From Alkalihalobacillus deserti (GTDB taxonomy: Bacteria; Bacillota; Bacilli; Bacillales; Bacillaceae_D), in contig NZ_JAJAFR010000002.1 in the NCBI RefSeq assembly GCF_020734105.1, positions 473,196-537,195 of the forward strand: a stretch of 64,000 nt of DNA, written 5' to 3'. The notes below the pieces were generated by a model that was given only the letters and a program-made list of their open reading frames with translations, was not told the DNA's origin and made no database searches. Below are positions 46,034 to 56,165 of this stretch, piece after piece. The position numbers were made by a program, and so were the translations under genes. Positions within the stretch are counted from its first letter, which is position 1. The number at the start of each line of letters is the position of its first letter.

Positions 46034-46327
46034 ATGGGGCAACACCATGATCATGAGTATAAAGAATATGTGGCGAAATTAATTGTTGAAGAGGGAAGAG
46101 TGGCACGTGAGGTAGCATATGAACTGGAAATTCCTTCTACAACCATACACAGATGGGTTCAAAAGTATAAGCAGAAGGTGCAAGCGGCGAAAGAACCATC
46201 GGAATATGTGACTCCGTCGGAATTAGAAAAGCTTAAAAAAGAACATCTAAAAGAAGTCGAAAAGCTTAAAGAGGAGAATGAGATTTTAAAAAAGGCCATG
46301 CACATCTTCACGAAAAACCAGGGTTGA
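46034..46327 (+). CDS. IS3-family transposase OrfA
   Basis: 97 residues: helix-turn-helix (AREVAYELEIPSTTIHRWVQKYK) followed by a leucine-zipper-like coil (LKKEHLKEVEKLKEENEIL). Full OrfA length. The end overlaps orfB near GAAAAACC, the usual place of a programmed -1 frameshift. ATG 46034 is chosen; a GTG nine bases upstream is also in frame. Confidence 0.8.
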   Translation: MGQHHDHEYKEYVAKLIVEEGRVAREVAYELEIPSTTIHRWVQKYKQKVQAAKEPSEYVTPSELEKLKKEHLKEVEKLKEENEILKKAMHIFTKNQG

Positions 46328-46683
46328 AATTTCGTTTCATTCATACCCACCGAGATGAGCACTCGGTTGTGAAGATGTGCGAGATCCTTCGTGTTTCAAA
46401 GAGTGGGTATTACAATTGGTTATCTAATCAAAGTGGGGAACCTACTGAAAAAGAAAAAAGAAGAGAAGAACTCAAACAAAAGATACAAAAATCATTTCAC
46501 GAGAGTTTGGGTACGTACGGAAGCCCTAGAGTCCATGATGACTTGATAGAATGGGGTTATACAGTATCTCAAAAGACAATTGCACGTTTAATACAAGAAA
46601 TGGGTTTAAAAGCGACGCCAGAGGAAAAGTACGTAGTCACCACAGATTCCAATCATGACCTTCGAATTTTTCCAATGCACTAA
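46324..46683 (+). pseudogene. IS3-family transposase OrfB, truncated
   Basis: 119 residues: HTH_21 region (KFRFIHTHRDEHSVVKMC, SKSGYYNWLSNQSG), then GTYGSPRVHDDLIEWGY and KATPEEKYVVTTDSNHDL, and a stop just before the first DDE aspartate block. About 170 residues of rve domain are missing. Confidence 0.8.
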
Positions 46684-46689
46684 AGTAAA

Positions 46690-47138
46690 ATTTTAATATA
46701 GATAATCCTAATTTATAGTTTACATGTGTTTGATACCGAAACAGTAGAGTGTGATGTTTTTCTTCATTCACTAGAAAAAATAATCCCAAGCAAAATTGAA
46801 AAAACACAAAGCGAGGGAAAATTCGTTACCACGAAATGCCGAAAACAAAACGTTATGATTTATACCAATATTATGTGTACAGTTGCTTAAACAAGATAAT
46901 AAACGATTTGTTTTCGGTGTTACCTTGTGAAAGGGTATTTATTAACGGCATAAGTGGTTCTTATGAAAATCATCAGCTAATTTTATCTTCTGTTGTGGAA
47001 CGAAAGGAACATAAACAAAAAAGGTGTCCAAAGCGTACACTAGAGAAACATCGACACATGGTAACGTTTAAAATGAGAAGTGGTTTCTATCCTTTATATA
47101 CGGTTTTTTCCCCACAACTTTTAAAGGGGGAGGGATAA
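46690..47138 (+). pseudogene. unrecognised decayed gene
   Basis: Two successive frames read as one protein: TETVECDVFLHSLEKIIPSK and EGKFVTTKCRKQNVMIYTNI, then, after a shift near 46880, NKIINDLFSVLPCERVFING and LILSSVVERKEHKQKRC. The following short ORF may be its tail. Family not identified. Confidence 0.35.
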
Positions 47139-47139
47139 T

Positions 47140-47262
47140 ATGGATTATTTTGGGGAGAAAAGGTGTAAAGGGGAATGGTTTGATATAACGGAGAAGGAGT
47201 TAAGGTCGATCCAAAGAGAAGATTATCCAAGAGAGATTGAAGATTCTATAAAAGGATACTGA
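47140..47262 (+). CDS. short ORF, possibly the tail of the preceding decayed gene
   Basis: 40 residues from ATG after AAAGGGGGAGGG: MDYFGEKRCKGEWFDITEKE… ending SIKGY. The RCKGEWFDI segment resembles the end of T5orf172/GIY-YIG-type proteins, which is weak evidence. A terminator follows two bases later. Confidence 0.35.
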   Translation: MDYFGEKRCKGEWFDITEKELRSIQREDYPREIEDSIKGY

Positions 47263-47263
47263 A

Positions 47264-47291
47264 GAGCGAATACGTTGATATTCGCTTTTTA
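47264..47291 (+). terminator. terminator
   Basis: AGCGAATA / TATTCGCT stem, 6-base loop, then T5, directly after the short ORF. Confidence 0.75.
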
Positions 47292-47413
47292 TAATTTATT
47301 GAGTCATTTAGTTAATCTTATCAAAAACGTATATTCCACATGCTGATGCTTTCATATGGTAAGGAGTGCGTATTTTTGAAGTTTGGTCATGATTGTATAG
47401 AACCTAATTTTTG

Positions 47414-47441
47414 TATTGCGTAGTAGACGTATACTGCGCAA
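47414..47441. repeat. inverted repeat upstream of the nik operon
   Basis: ATTGCGTAGTA / TACTGCGCAAT, 11 pairs with one G-T pair and a 6-base loop. It could be an operator or a hairpin; no gene lies around it. The rest of 47292-47600 is AT-rich and holds only the promoter region. Confidence 0.45.
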
Positions 47442-47609
47442 TAAGATAACTTCTATTTCAGATGACTTTGTGAAAGAATGTATTTAAAGTAAACGGTAGC
47501 ATTCCTGTAATAAAGTGTTTATGGATTAATCAACATTTTATAATTTTAATCGAATATTTTATTAAATAGCTAAATTGTATTGACAATAGATACACAAACC
47601 TATACAGTT

Positions 47610-47628
47610 GATAATGGTTTTCATTATC
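47610..47628. promoter_or_regulatory. Fur-box-like operator of the nik operon
   Basis: GATAATGGTTTTCATTATC matches the 19-base Fur consensus GATAATGATAATCATTATC at 16 positions, including both outer arms. A TTGACA at 47580 and TATACA at 47601 are candidate -35 and -10 elements (spacer 15, short). The site would overlap the transcription start and repress the operon when metal is sufficient. Confidence 0.65.
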
Positions 47629-47651
47629 GATAATAGGAGGATAAACTTTTT

Positions 47652-49283
47652 ATGGTGAACAAAAAAAATAAAAAACAATTTTTACTTATGTCAGTAATGC
47701 TTCTTGCTTTATCTATGGCTTTACTTGGTTGTTCAAATGAATCAGTAGATAAAGAAGGTGCAAATGCTTCAAGTGAAAGTAGCAATATGATTACTTTTGC
47801 TTGGCCAAGGGATGTAGGCGCAATGAATCCACATGTCTATAATCCAAATCAATTATTCGCCCAATCTATGGTATATGAACCTTTAGTAAGCTACCAAGAT
47901 GGAGGAGAACTAAAACCACATTTAGCAGAATCTTGGGAGATCTCTGAAGATGGGACAGAATATGTATTCAACTTACGTCAAGATGTAAAATTCTCTGATG
48001 GCACAAGCTTTAATGCCGAGATTGTGAAAAAGAACTTTGATACTATATTAACAAATTTAGACCTACATAGCTGGTTAGGATTTATTCCAATGATAACTCA
48101 AACAGAGGTTGTTGATGAGCATACATTTAAATTAACATTAAAGGAACCTTATTATCCTACTATTCAAGAATTAGCTGTTGTCCGCCCAGTGCGATTCCTT
48201 GGAGAAGCTGGTTTTCCTGAAGATGGTGACACTTCAGAAGGTATAGCACAACCAGTTGGAACAGGCCCATGGGTATTGGATGAATATAAAGTAGATGAAT
48301 ATGCTATATTTAAACGTAATGAAAATTACTGGGGTGAACTCCCAAATGTAGAGAAAATTCAAGTCAAAGTTATTCCGGACGCTGAAACGCGTGTACTTGC
48401 TTTTGAAAAAGGTGATTTAGACCTTATATATGGTGAGGGAGTTATTAGCTTAGATGCATTTAAACAATTAGAATCGACAGAAAACTACGAAACTAGTGTT
48501 TCTGAACCAGTTGCTACTAGACAGCTAGTGATGAATACAAATAAAGAGCAGCTTTCAGATGTACGTGTTCGTCAAGCATTACATTATGGGTTTAATAAAG
48601 AAGCAATGGTTGAGGGTGTAACATCTGGATTGGAAGAGAAGGCTGACTATATCTTACCAACAAACTTCCCTTACACTTCAAATGTTGATGTAACGACGGC
48701 TGATTATAATGTTGAGAAAGCGAACCAACTATTAGAGGAAGCAGGCTGGAAACTACCAGAAGGTAAAAATATTCGTGAAAAAGATGGGAAACCACTTGAA
48801 TTTGAGATAATGTATGATTCTGCTGAATCAATCCAGAAAGTAATGGCTGAAACATTACAATCTGAGTGGGCAGGATTAGGTGTGAAATTAAATATTGTTG
48901 GAGTTGAGCTTGCTACTCAGGTTGAAAGATTCAAAGCGAATGAGTTTGATATGAACTTCTTCAGTAACTATGGGGCTCCATATGACCCGCATACTTTCGT
49001 AAATATCGTTGCTACAAAAGGATTTGGGTTTAGAGAAGCAATTTCATCCTACCCCAATACAGAGGAGTTACTGAACCAAATAGATGAAGTTAAACAAACA
49101 ACGGATGAAAATGAACGTCAACAGCTATATACAACAATTTTAGGCTCACTACAAGATCAAGGTGCAATTGTACCTATATCTTATATTAAGAAAATAGCAA
49201 TTTATCAAAAGAATGTTTCAAATTTCACATTCCCTGCTAATCGAGATGAACACCCATTTACAGGAATTAGTGTAAACGAGTAA
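47652..49283 (+). CDS. nikA: nickel/metallophore ABC transporter substrate-binding lipoprotein (NikA family)
   Basis: 543 residues. Lipoprotein signal with lipobox LLGC (Cys27) anchors it outside the membrane. SBP_bac_5 fold with the NikA/CntA-type start TFAWPRDVGAMNPHVYNPNQ, which differs from oligopeptide-binding proteins. It delivers nickel, or a metal-metallophore complex, to NikBC. AGGAGG lies 11 bases before the ATG and a Fur-like site just before that. First gene of five. Confidence 0.85.
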   Translation: MVNKKNKKQFLLMSVMLLALSMALLGCSNESVDKEGANASSESSNMITFAWPRDVGAMNPHVYNPNQLFAQSMVYEPLVSYQDGGELKPHLAESWEISEDGTEYVFNLRQDVKFSDGTSFNAEIVKKNFDTILTNLDLHSWLGFIPMITQTEVVDEHTFKLTLKEPYYPTIQELAVVRPVRFLGEAGFPEDGDTSEGIAQPVGTGPWVLDEYKVDEYAIFKRNENYWGELPNVEKIQVKVIPDAETRVLAFEKGDLDLIYGEGVISLDAFKQLESTENYETSVSEPVATRQLVMNTNKEQLSDVRVRQALHYGFNKEAMVEGVTSGLEEKADYILPTNFPYTSNVDVTTADYNVEKANQLLEEAGWKLPEGKNIREKDGKPLEFEIMYDSAESIQKVMAETLQSEWAGLGVKLNIVGVELATQVERFKANEFDMNFFSNYGAPYDPHTFVNIVATKGFGFREAISSYPNTEELLNQIDEVKQTTDENERQQLYTTILGSLQDQGAIVPISYIKKIAIYQKNVSNFTFPANRDEHPFTGISVNE

Positions 49284-49301
49284 GCGACAGGAGAGGTTTT
49301 C

Positions 49302-50246
49302 ATGGGTACTTATGTCTTTAAAAGAATAATCACCATCATTCCAATTTTCCTTTTAGCTACTTTGCTAACATTTGGTATGATTCACTTATCACCAGTGGAC
49401 CCAGCTGAAGCATACTTTACTGCAGCACATATCCAAGCAACAGATGAGATGTTGGAACAAAAGAGACATGAGTTTGGCTTAGAACAACCTCTCCTAATAC
49501 AATATGTAAACACCCTTATTAAGATATGCCAATTTGATTTTGGCATATCTTATATTACGAATAAACCTGTATGGGAAGAGATAACCTCTCGAATGCCAGC
49601 AACTATTCAGTTAACTATAGGCAGTCTTTTGATTACAATCTTAGTAAGTGTTCCTATTGGGTTTTTAGCTGGTATAAGGAAGAACAGTGGAATTGACCAT
49701 TTTAGTAGACTCCTCTCTTTTATAGGGGCATCCATCCCATCGTTTTGGCTTGGATATTTATTTATTTTTTTCTTTTCTGTAAAACTGGACCTTTTCCCAG
49801 TAGAAGGTACAGGAACCTGGAAACATTTAATTTTACCTTCAGTCACGTTGGCTTTTCCTTTAATAGCTTTATATACTCGCCTGTTACGTGCAAGTGTCCT
49901 TGAAAATTTACAAGAGTCTTATGTGCTTTTTGCGAGGACGAGAGGAATTCATGAAAGGATCATAATGGGAAAGCATGTATTAAGAATTGCCATTTCTCCT
50001 ATGATTACTGGTCTTGGAATGAATTTAGGAAACTTAATGACTGGAGCTATTATTGTCGAGGCAGTCTTTTCGTGGCCAGGGTTTGGGCGGTATTTTATTG
50101 AGGCTATTTTTAACCGTGATGTTCCTGTTATTCAAGGCTATGTGCTATTAGCAGCGGGAATATTCCTTATAAGCAACTTAATTGTTGATCTTATCCAAAT
50201 GTATATGGATCCACGTATTTCCAGAAAAGGAAGGCAGTATCAATGA
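49302..50246 (+). CDS. nikB: nickel ABC transporter permease NikB
   Basis: 314 residues, six membrane helices with the DppB/NikB family EAA loop (LRASVLENLQESYVLFARTRG). GDTGIS-like region before helix 2 (DFGISYITNKPVWEEI). Pairs with NikC. The stop overlaps the nikC ATG by four bases (ATGA). GACAGGAGAGG precedes its ATG. Confidence 0.87.
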   Translation: MGTYVFKRIITIIPIFLLATLLTFGMIHLSPVDPAEAYFTAAHIQATDEMLEQKRHEFGLEQPLLIQYVNTLIKICQFDFGISYITNKPVWEEITSRMPATIQLTIGSLLITILVSVPIGFLAGIRKNSGIDHFSRLLSFIGASIPSFWLGYLFIFFFSVKLDLFPVEGTGTWKHLILPSVTLAFPLIALYTRLLRASVLENLQESYVLFARTRGIHERIIMGKHVLRIAISPMITGLGMNLGNLMTGAIIVEAVFSWPGFGRYFIEAIFNRDVPVIQGYVLLAAGIFLISNLIVDLIQMYMDPRISRKGRQYQ

Positions 50247-51073
50247 TAGCAATGTTTCGTGGTATATTAAATAGTCAAAAAGTGATTGTCATATGTTCCC
50301 TAATACTGTGCGTATTATTTTTAATAGCATTGTTGGCTCCGTGGTTGGCACCTAACGACCCTATCGCTGTTAATTTAGCTCATAAACTACAGCAACCTTC
50401 TTTGGATTACCCATTAGGAACAGATCATTTAGGTCGATGTACGTTTTCACGTATCTTATATGGGGCTCGAATTTCGCTAGGGTTTGCTTTGTTAATTTTT
50501 ATTTCAGCTTTAAGTTTTGGTTTAATAATTGGTATCATATCTGGGTATAAAGGTGGTTGGGTTGATCAATTGTTAATGAGAATCGGTGATGGTCTGATGG
50601 CAATCCCAAGCCTTTTGTTTGTTCTTGGTTTTGTTGGTATTTGGGGAGCGGGTCTTAAACAGGTTATTTTAGGATTAATCCTCGTACAATGGGTTTATTA
50701 CGCAAGGGTAATTCGAGGAATGGTTCTAAGCCTTAAGGAACAGAACTATATTACTGCAGCTAAAATAAGTGGTTCTTCTACATGGACCATCATAAAGACA
50801 CATATTATTCCTAATGTTCTTCCATCATTAGCGGTAATGGGAACATTAGAAATGGGTTGGGCGATTATGAATTTATCATCAATGTCCTTCTTAGGATTAG
50901 GTGTACAACCCCCTACACCAGAGTGGGGGGCAATGATTCATGAAGGGAAGTCATATATCAGAACGAATCCAGCATTAATGATTTATCCAGGCTTAATGAT
51001 TATGATCGTTGTTGTTACGTTTAATTTATTAGGAGAAGCACTATCAGAACGTTTTGGAGTTAAACGTCGCTAA
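50243..51073 (+). CDS. nikC: nickel ABC transporter permease NikC
   Basis: 276 residues, six helices, N-terminal DppC domain (LAPWLAPNDPIAVNL), then PLGTDHLGRCTFSRILYGAR and the EAA loop (LKEQNYITAAKISGSSTWT). Coupled to nikB by overlap. Together they form the membrane channel. Confidence 0.87.
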   Translation: MIAMFRGILNSQKVIVICSLILCVLFLIALLAPWLAPNDPIAVNLAHKLQQPSLDYPLGTDHLGRCTFSRILYGARISLGFALLIFISALSFGLIIGIISGYKGGWVDQLLMRIGDGLMAIPSLLFVLGFVGIWGAGLKQVILGLILVQWVYYARVIRGMVLSLKEQNYITAAKISGSSTWTIIKTHIIPNVLPSLAVMGTLEMGWAIMNLSSMSFLGLGVQPPTPEWGAMIHEGKSYIRTNPALMIYPGLMIMIVVVTFNLLGEALSERFGVKRR

Positions 51074-51082
51074 TAAAAAGGA

Positions 51083-51922
51083 ATGTTTAAAATGGAGACA
51101 AAAGAGCGAAATATTTTAAATGTGAGAGACTTGCAAGTACAAGTAAGATCCAAAGAAGGTTTGTTTACTCTTGTTAAGGATATAAATTTTGGAATAGAAA
51201 AAGGGAAGATTTTAGGGCTTGTTGGGGAAAGCGGCAGCGGGAAAACCGTTACAAGTATGTCTATCTTGCAGTTACATGATAGGAAAAAAGTAGATATTAA
51301 AGGAAGTATTACTCTAAATGGCCAGGAATTAAATGGTTTAGACAATAAAGAAATGCGGAAAATTCGGGGGAAGGATATTGCTTTTATTATGCAAAATCCG
51401 ATGAATGCTTTTACTCCAGTATTTACAATAGGCTATCAATTTGTTGAAACGATTAGATCTCATACCTCGTTAAAGAAAAAGCAAGCAAAGGAACTTGCGA
51501 TTGATGTGATGCAAAGTGTAAATTTGCCAGAACCTGATAAACTATTGAAATACTATCCTTTTCAATTGAGTGGAGGCATGCTTCAACGAGTGATGATTGC
51601 CATGGCTGCAGTCTTACATCCATCCGTCATTATTGCTGATGAACCAACTACAGCTCTCGATCTTCATAACCAATTATTAGTCCTTCGTCTATTAGATGAA
51701 ATTCGTAATAAATATGAAACATCGATTTTACTCATTTCTCATGATCTAGGAGTAATCTCAGAAATGGCAGATGAGGTAATTGTGATGAAAACTGGAAGAA
51801 TTGTAGAAACTGCAAATGTGTATCAATTATTTGATAATCCACAACATGAGTATACAAAGAGGCTCCTAAATACAAGACCTACCTTAAATCTTGAACAACA
51901 AACTATCACCCATATGTTGTAA
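51083..51922 (+). CDS. nikD: nickel ABC transporter ATP-binding protein NikD
   Basis: 279 residues. Walker A GESGSGKT, Q-loop FIMQNPMNAFTP, signature LSGGMLQRVMIA, Walker B VIIADEPTTALD, H-loop LISHDLG. Drives transport with NikE. The C-terminus is short, without the long zinc-Cys tail of Opp/Dpp ATPases. ATG with AAAAGGA upstream. Confidence 0.88.
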   Translation: MFKMETKERNILNVRDLQVQVRSKEGLFTLVKDINFGIEKGKILGLVGESGSGKTVTSMSILQLHDRKKVDIKGSITLNGQELNGLDNKEMRKIRGKDIAFIMQNPMNAFTPVFTIGYQFVETIRSHTSLKKKQAKELAIDVMQSVNLPEPDKLLKYYPFQLSGGMLQRVMIAMAAVLHPSVIIADEPTTALDLHNQLLVLRLLDEIRNKYETSILLISHDLGVISEMADEVIVMKTGRIVETANVYQLFDNPQHEYTKRLLNTRPTLNLEQQTITHML

Positions 51923-51956
51923 TAGATAGATTATTTTTTGAAAAGGGTTGAAATAA

Positions 51957-52784
51957 ATGAGCTTATTACAAGTAAAAGAAGTAAGTCATAGCTATAATTC
52001 TAAAAAGCTCTTTAAATGGAAAGACCAATCACAAAAAGTGCTAAATGATATTTCCTTTTCTATTGAAGAAGGAACTTGCTTAGGATTACTTGGTACAAGT
52101 GGAGCTGGTAAAAGCACTTTAGGAAAAGTGATTCTTGGCATACAACGTCCACAGCAAGGTCAGGTTTTGTTTCAAGGTCATGATATCTATAAAGCAGATA
52201 AGCTTAATCGACAAAAGTTACGTCGCGATCTGCAAGTTGTTTTTCAAGATTCATATTCATCGGTTAACCCTCGATTGACAGCGGAACGTATTATTAGCGA
52301 ACCATTAGAGAACTATGAAAAGTTAACGGTAGGAGAACAAAGAAGAACGGTTATTGAATTGTTGGAAAGAGTTGGATTAAGTGAACATGATCTAAGGAAA
52401 TACCCGCATCAATTTAGCGGTGGACAATTGCAAAGAATTAATATTGCTAGAGCAATAGCACTTAAACCTAAGTTAATCGTCCTTGACGAATCGGTTAGCA
52501 GTTTAGATATGGTTACACAAAGTTTAATTTTAGATTTATTAAGCGAATTAAAACATGACTTTGGATTATCGTATCTTTTTATTACACATGATATTAAAGC
52601 TGCCTTCTCGATTTCTGATAATATTGGTGTACTCGAAAAAGGAGAATTGATTGAGCTCTACAATTCCAAAGATCGGTTTTTTTCCTCACAACATCCTGTT
52701 GTGAAACAGATGAGGAAATCTATTCTAGCTGAGCACCCGCGTTATCGTTCCATTTCAATAAAGGCAAAACATGTCATATATTGA
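51957..52784 (+). CDS. nikE: nickel ABC transporter ATP-binding protein NikE
   Basis: 275 residues. Walker A GTSGAGKSTLGK, signature FSGGQLQRINIARA, Walker B KLIVLDESVSSLD, H-loop FITHDI. DESVSSLD in Walker B rather than DEPTSALD is frequent in this subfamily. Last gene of nikABCDE; terminator follows 44 bases on. Confidence 0.88.
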   Translation: MSLLQVKEVSHSYNSKKLFKWKDQSQKVLNDISFSIEEGTCLGLLGTSGAGKSTLGKVILGIQRPQQGQVLFQGHDIYKADKLNRQKLRRDLQVVFQDSYSSVNPRLTAERIISEPLENYEKLTVGEQRRTVIELLERVGLSEHDLRKYPHQFSGGQLQRINIARAIALKPKLIVLDESVSSLDMVTQSLILDLLSELKHDFGLSYLFITHDIKAAFSISDNIGVLEKGELIELYNSKDRFFSSQHPVVKQMRKSILAEHPRYRSISIKAKHVIY

Positions 52785-52827
52785 TTCATATAGCATAAAT
52801 ACTGGAGTAGAATAAAACGAGGGGTAG

Positions 52828-52858
52828 AGTCACAACATATCAAAATGTGACTTTTTTT
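52828..52858 (+). terminator. terminator of nikABCDE
   Basis: AGTCACA / TGTGACT stem with an 11-base loop and seven Ts. Confidence 0.8.
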
Positions 52859-52884
52859 AAAAGTTTACTTATCTTACTGTATTT

Positions 52885-54272
52885 CACTAGTGTTGCATTA
52901 ATTTAGTTTGAATATTAAAAAGACTCAAAATCTTCAATAATCTAATTTTGTGCAAAGAAAAAGTCCTTTATAATGGATAAAGTCAGGTGGTAACCCGTCC
53001 AAATCCACTAAAAAAGGACCAACGCATGGACAAGATTACACGAAAAACTTCATTTGGACAATGGTTTTCACCGATTAATCTTCAAGTTTTTGAAGAAAAT
53101 GTGAAAACAATGAAATTAGATCGCTATACGAAAAAATTAACGACAGATATTTTCTTGAAATTATTACTTTTTGCGCAGCTCCAAGAAATCGAAAGTCTAC
53201 ACGCATTGGGCGATTCCCTATTTGATGACCAGCTTCAAAAAGGCGTTGATCTTGATTCAATTAGCATTTCACAGCTGTCACGTCGATTAAACGGCATGAA
53301 TCCAGATATCTTCCAGCTACTTTTCCTTGATTTAGTGTCACAAATTCATATAAAAACGCATGCCACCAAACTCGTGATGCCCTTAAAAATCATTGATTCA
53401 AGCACATTACCACTCAATTTGACGAATCATCGGTGGGCAAAGTTCCGTAAAACAAAGGCGGGTGTAAAGGTACACCTGCGCCTTGTATTTATGGAAAAAG
53501 GAACATCTTACCCAGAGAAAGCCGTTCTGACAACCGCGAAAGAACATGATCGAAGTCAACTTGAAGTACTGGTAGATGACAAGAAATGCATGTATGTGTT
53601 TGACCGTGGCTATCTTGATTACGAACGTTTTGACCGCATGACAGATGAAGGTTATTTTTTCTTATCAAGACTCCGAAAGAACGCCGTCATAAGGGAAATG
53701 TATGACTTCAAACTAGAAGAAGATACCTCAGTTTTGTCGGATCAAATGGTGTGGCACGTCGCAAAATCGTTCAGAAAACTTTTTTCGATTACTAAAAGTA
53801 CTTGATTCAAAAGGAAATGAACTACACTTGATCACAAATCGTTTTGATTTGAGTGCCGAGGAAATTTCAGAGATGTACAAATCGCGCTGGGCGATTGAAT
53901 TATTTTTCAAATGGATTAAACAGCATCTCAAAATCAAAAAGTTCTACGGTCAAAGCGAATGGGCGATTCACAATCAAGTGTTTATCGCACTGATCGTCTT
54001 TTGCCTCCATGTTCTCGTGCAACTCGAAACGAAAAGTAAGCGTAAAATCTTGCAAATTAGTCGTTATTTAAGGGCTGCATTGTGGAAACCGACATCTACT
54101 TGGCTTCGGAAAATCGATCCCTTAATAAGCAAAGTATTGTCGTCCTACTAGTCTAATTGTAAATATATTCCAAATGGATGGAGCCACTTTTGTTTGAGTA
54201 TTAACTTTTTGGCTCTAAATAGAAAATAAATTTAAACTGAAAATCCAGTCATTATTTATGCGACACTAGTGT
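52885..54272 (+). mobile_element. IS4-family element (copy 1)
   Basis: Bounded by inverted ends CACTAGTGTTGCATTAAT (left) and the complement of CACTAGTGTCGCATAAAT (right), about 1.39 kb, containing one transposase gene in the plus direction. The outermost CACTAGTG is itself palindromic, so the exact tip and target duplication cannot be told. It follows directly on the nik operon terminator. Confidence 0.75.
53026..54151 (+). pseudogene. IS4-family transposase with one frameshift
   Basis: Starts MDKITRKTSFGQWFSPINL; the first DDE block is PLKIIDSSTLPLNL (Asp), the second VFDRGYLDYERFD (Asp), and after a shift near 53760 the frame continues to the third, YKSRWAIELFFKWIKQH (Glu) and the end. 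All catalytic blocks are present but in two frames (53026-53805 and 53828-54151, no stop in the second), so a single indel inactivates it. Confidence 0.85.
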
Positions 54273-54297
54273 ACGTATATCTTAAATTAATATTAAA

Positions 54298-54338
54298 AAA
54301 TACCACGCTCTAAACTGGGATAGAAGTGGTATTTTTTT
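54298..54338 (+). terminator. terminator-like hairpin between the IS4 copies
   Basis: AAATACCAC / GTGGTATTT stem with a 19-base loop and T7. Confidence 0.65.
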
Positions 54339-54815
54339 CTTGTGAACCTAGGAGATTTAAAGGTGGCTTTTTATTAAAAGGAATGAAAAGGGAAAAGAAG
54401 CAAAATGAAAAAAAGAGTTTATATACAATAAACAATTAAACCATTTGGTATTTCTTTTATGATTTTAGATACTCCTAAGGTTGTTCTCTTTATTGAAACT
54501 TTGTTGAAGTAAACACTGCTACATCTTTTTTATCTGCCATCACTATTCAACCCATGTGGAGTGCTGTTCACTACTAACTTATGAAGGTGAATAAATGATG
54601 TAACAGTGAGTTAAGGGCCTTTTTATCAATTGAAAGGCTCTAATGTTCTTAAAAGAATTTTATGAAGAGGGACTAATTTTGGAGGTTTCCACTTTTCTGT
54701 AAAAAATTGGGATACCTTGAAAGTGATTTAGCAATTTCCTCCCCCAGTACTAACAGATGTTGATATAACGGTACCTACTAGTGTAGGTGCCGCTATTTTG
54801 TGTTATATACAAAAG
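54339..54815. other. gene-free stretch between the IS4 copies
   Basis: AT-rich with stops in all frames. Contains GCCTTT/AAAGGC near 54620 and a terminator at its right end. No gene or remnant recognised. Confidence 0.45.
54770..54800 (+). terminator. terminator-like hairpin
   Basis: CGGTACCTAC / GTAGGTGCCG stem (one T-G pair), 4-base loop, then CTATTTTG. Confidence 0.6.
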
Positions 54816-56165
54816 CACTAGTGTTGCATAAAACCATATAATTATAGTTTGAATATTCTGTCTATATATCACTCCGATAAATGAGCTAAAAAGACAATCC
54901 CAAGCGAGAGGAGGCACTGTCCATTTGGTGAAATTATACATTTACTACTCTAGCAACATCGACTTGTACTCGTTTATGGACTTCCTCTTTGCTCAATGAA
55001 TCCGAGCCATACTCTCGCTGGTCTCCACATGGTTGCCTTGAGCCATCGGGTAATCCGTAATAATGTTGGTTTTCCTTCGGCTTCCAGTTGAACAAGTACA
55101 TTCAGGCAATACGTAATTAATGCAAGGAAAATTTGATTGTGTACAGCTTGTTCGCTGTATCCAAAAAATGTTTTTATTTCGACGTGCTGCTTTAACCATT
55201 TGAAAAATAACTCTATTGCCCGTTCGTGATCAAACGTATGGGATTTCCTTTCGAATCGACCGTTTCAAGGATTCGAAATACATTTTCAGTACGCTTTTGT
55301 GTTGTACCAATGTACGCTATTTTATCTGATGTAATCGGACTACCTTTAGGTAAAGAATAGGATTCAACCTCTCTTATGACGGCATTCTTTTTCAGTCTTG
55401 AAAGAAAAAAGATTCCTTTATCAAAGTACCGATCAAACCGTTCATAGTCGATATATCCACGATCAAACACCTACATGGCATCTTTGTCATCAACGAGAAT
55501 CTCCAGTTGATTCCGATCGTGTTCAACGGCATTTGTGATAACGGCTTTATCAGGATAGACCGTATCTTGATCGACAAAAACCAATCTAAGATGAAGTTTG
55601 ACACCACCCTTGCTCTTCCGAAATGTAGCCCAGTTACAACGGGTAAGGTTTAGCGGTAGGGTAATTTTCAAAGGAAATGGTGGCTGATATTGGTTTGTTT
55701 TCATCTGAATCTGCCGAACTAATTCAAGAAAGACGATGGAAAACAGCGATGAATCTATAGCCCTGTTTTTACGAGAAAGCTGGGAGACACTGATTGATTT
55801 GATCCCCAGTTCTTTCTGTAAGTTTTCATCGGCTAGTTCTGCATTCAACGCATGAAGGCTTTCCACTTGTTTCAAGTGTGCATAGAGAAATAGTTTTGTA
55901 AAAGAGGAAGTTGATCATTTCTTCTTATATTTATCCAGTCTATTTTTTTACTTGTTCATCAAAAAGTTTCATTTTTATGGGTGCAACCCATTTACCAAAT
56001 GAAGACAATCGTGTATTCTTGTCCATAGTTATTATCCTTTACGTTGGATTTGGACAGGAACCGCCTGTACTTCCATTGTAAAGGATTTTTTTATGCACGC
56101 ATGAACTGAAATTTGAATATTAGGTGTATTTTGAATCTTGAAATAACATTTGTGCAACACTAGTG
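54816..56165 (-). mobile_element. IS4-family element (copy 2), inverted and decayed
   Basis: Ends CACTAGTGTTGCATAAAA (left) and the complement of CACTAGTGTTGCACAAAT (right), matching copy 1, about 1.35 kb, transposase on the minus strand. Related but clearly different in sequence from copy 1, so not a recent duplicate. Confidence 0.75.
54964..56026 (-). pseudogene. IS4-family transposase, multiply broken
   Basis: The ATG at 56026 reads MDKNTRLSSFGKWVAPIKM then stops. Later frames give VESLHALNAELADENLQKEL, LPLNLTRCNWATFRKSKGG, a TAG at 55473-55471 in place of Tyr (DKDAM-stop-VFDRGYIDYERFD), then RLITNGQ. At least four lesions. Confidence 0.8.

Larger units (their letters stand above)
45955..46683 (+). 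mobile_element. IS3-family element, 3' truncated
   Basis: Left boundary near 45955 where TGGACACGTCAAAATGG occurs, followed by orfA and a partial orfB. The part of orfB with the DDE catalytic core and the right terminal repeat is gone, so the copy is inactive. Confidence 0.65.

Noticed and set aside
7285..55473. Several in-frame TAG codons (7285, 27880, near 28745, 55471) as a hint of amber recoding
   Set aside because: TAG ends intact genes here (for example scoA, lutA and the biotin carrier), and the affected genes mostly carry other lesions, so simple nonsense mutation is the better reading.
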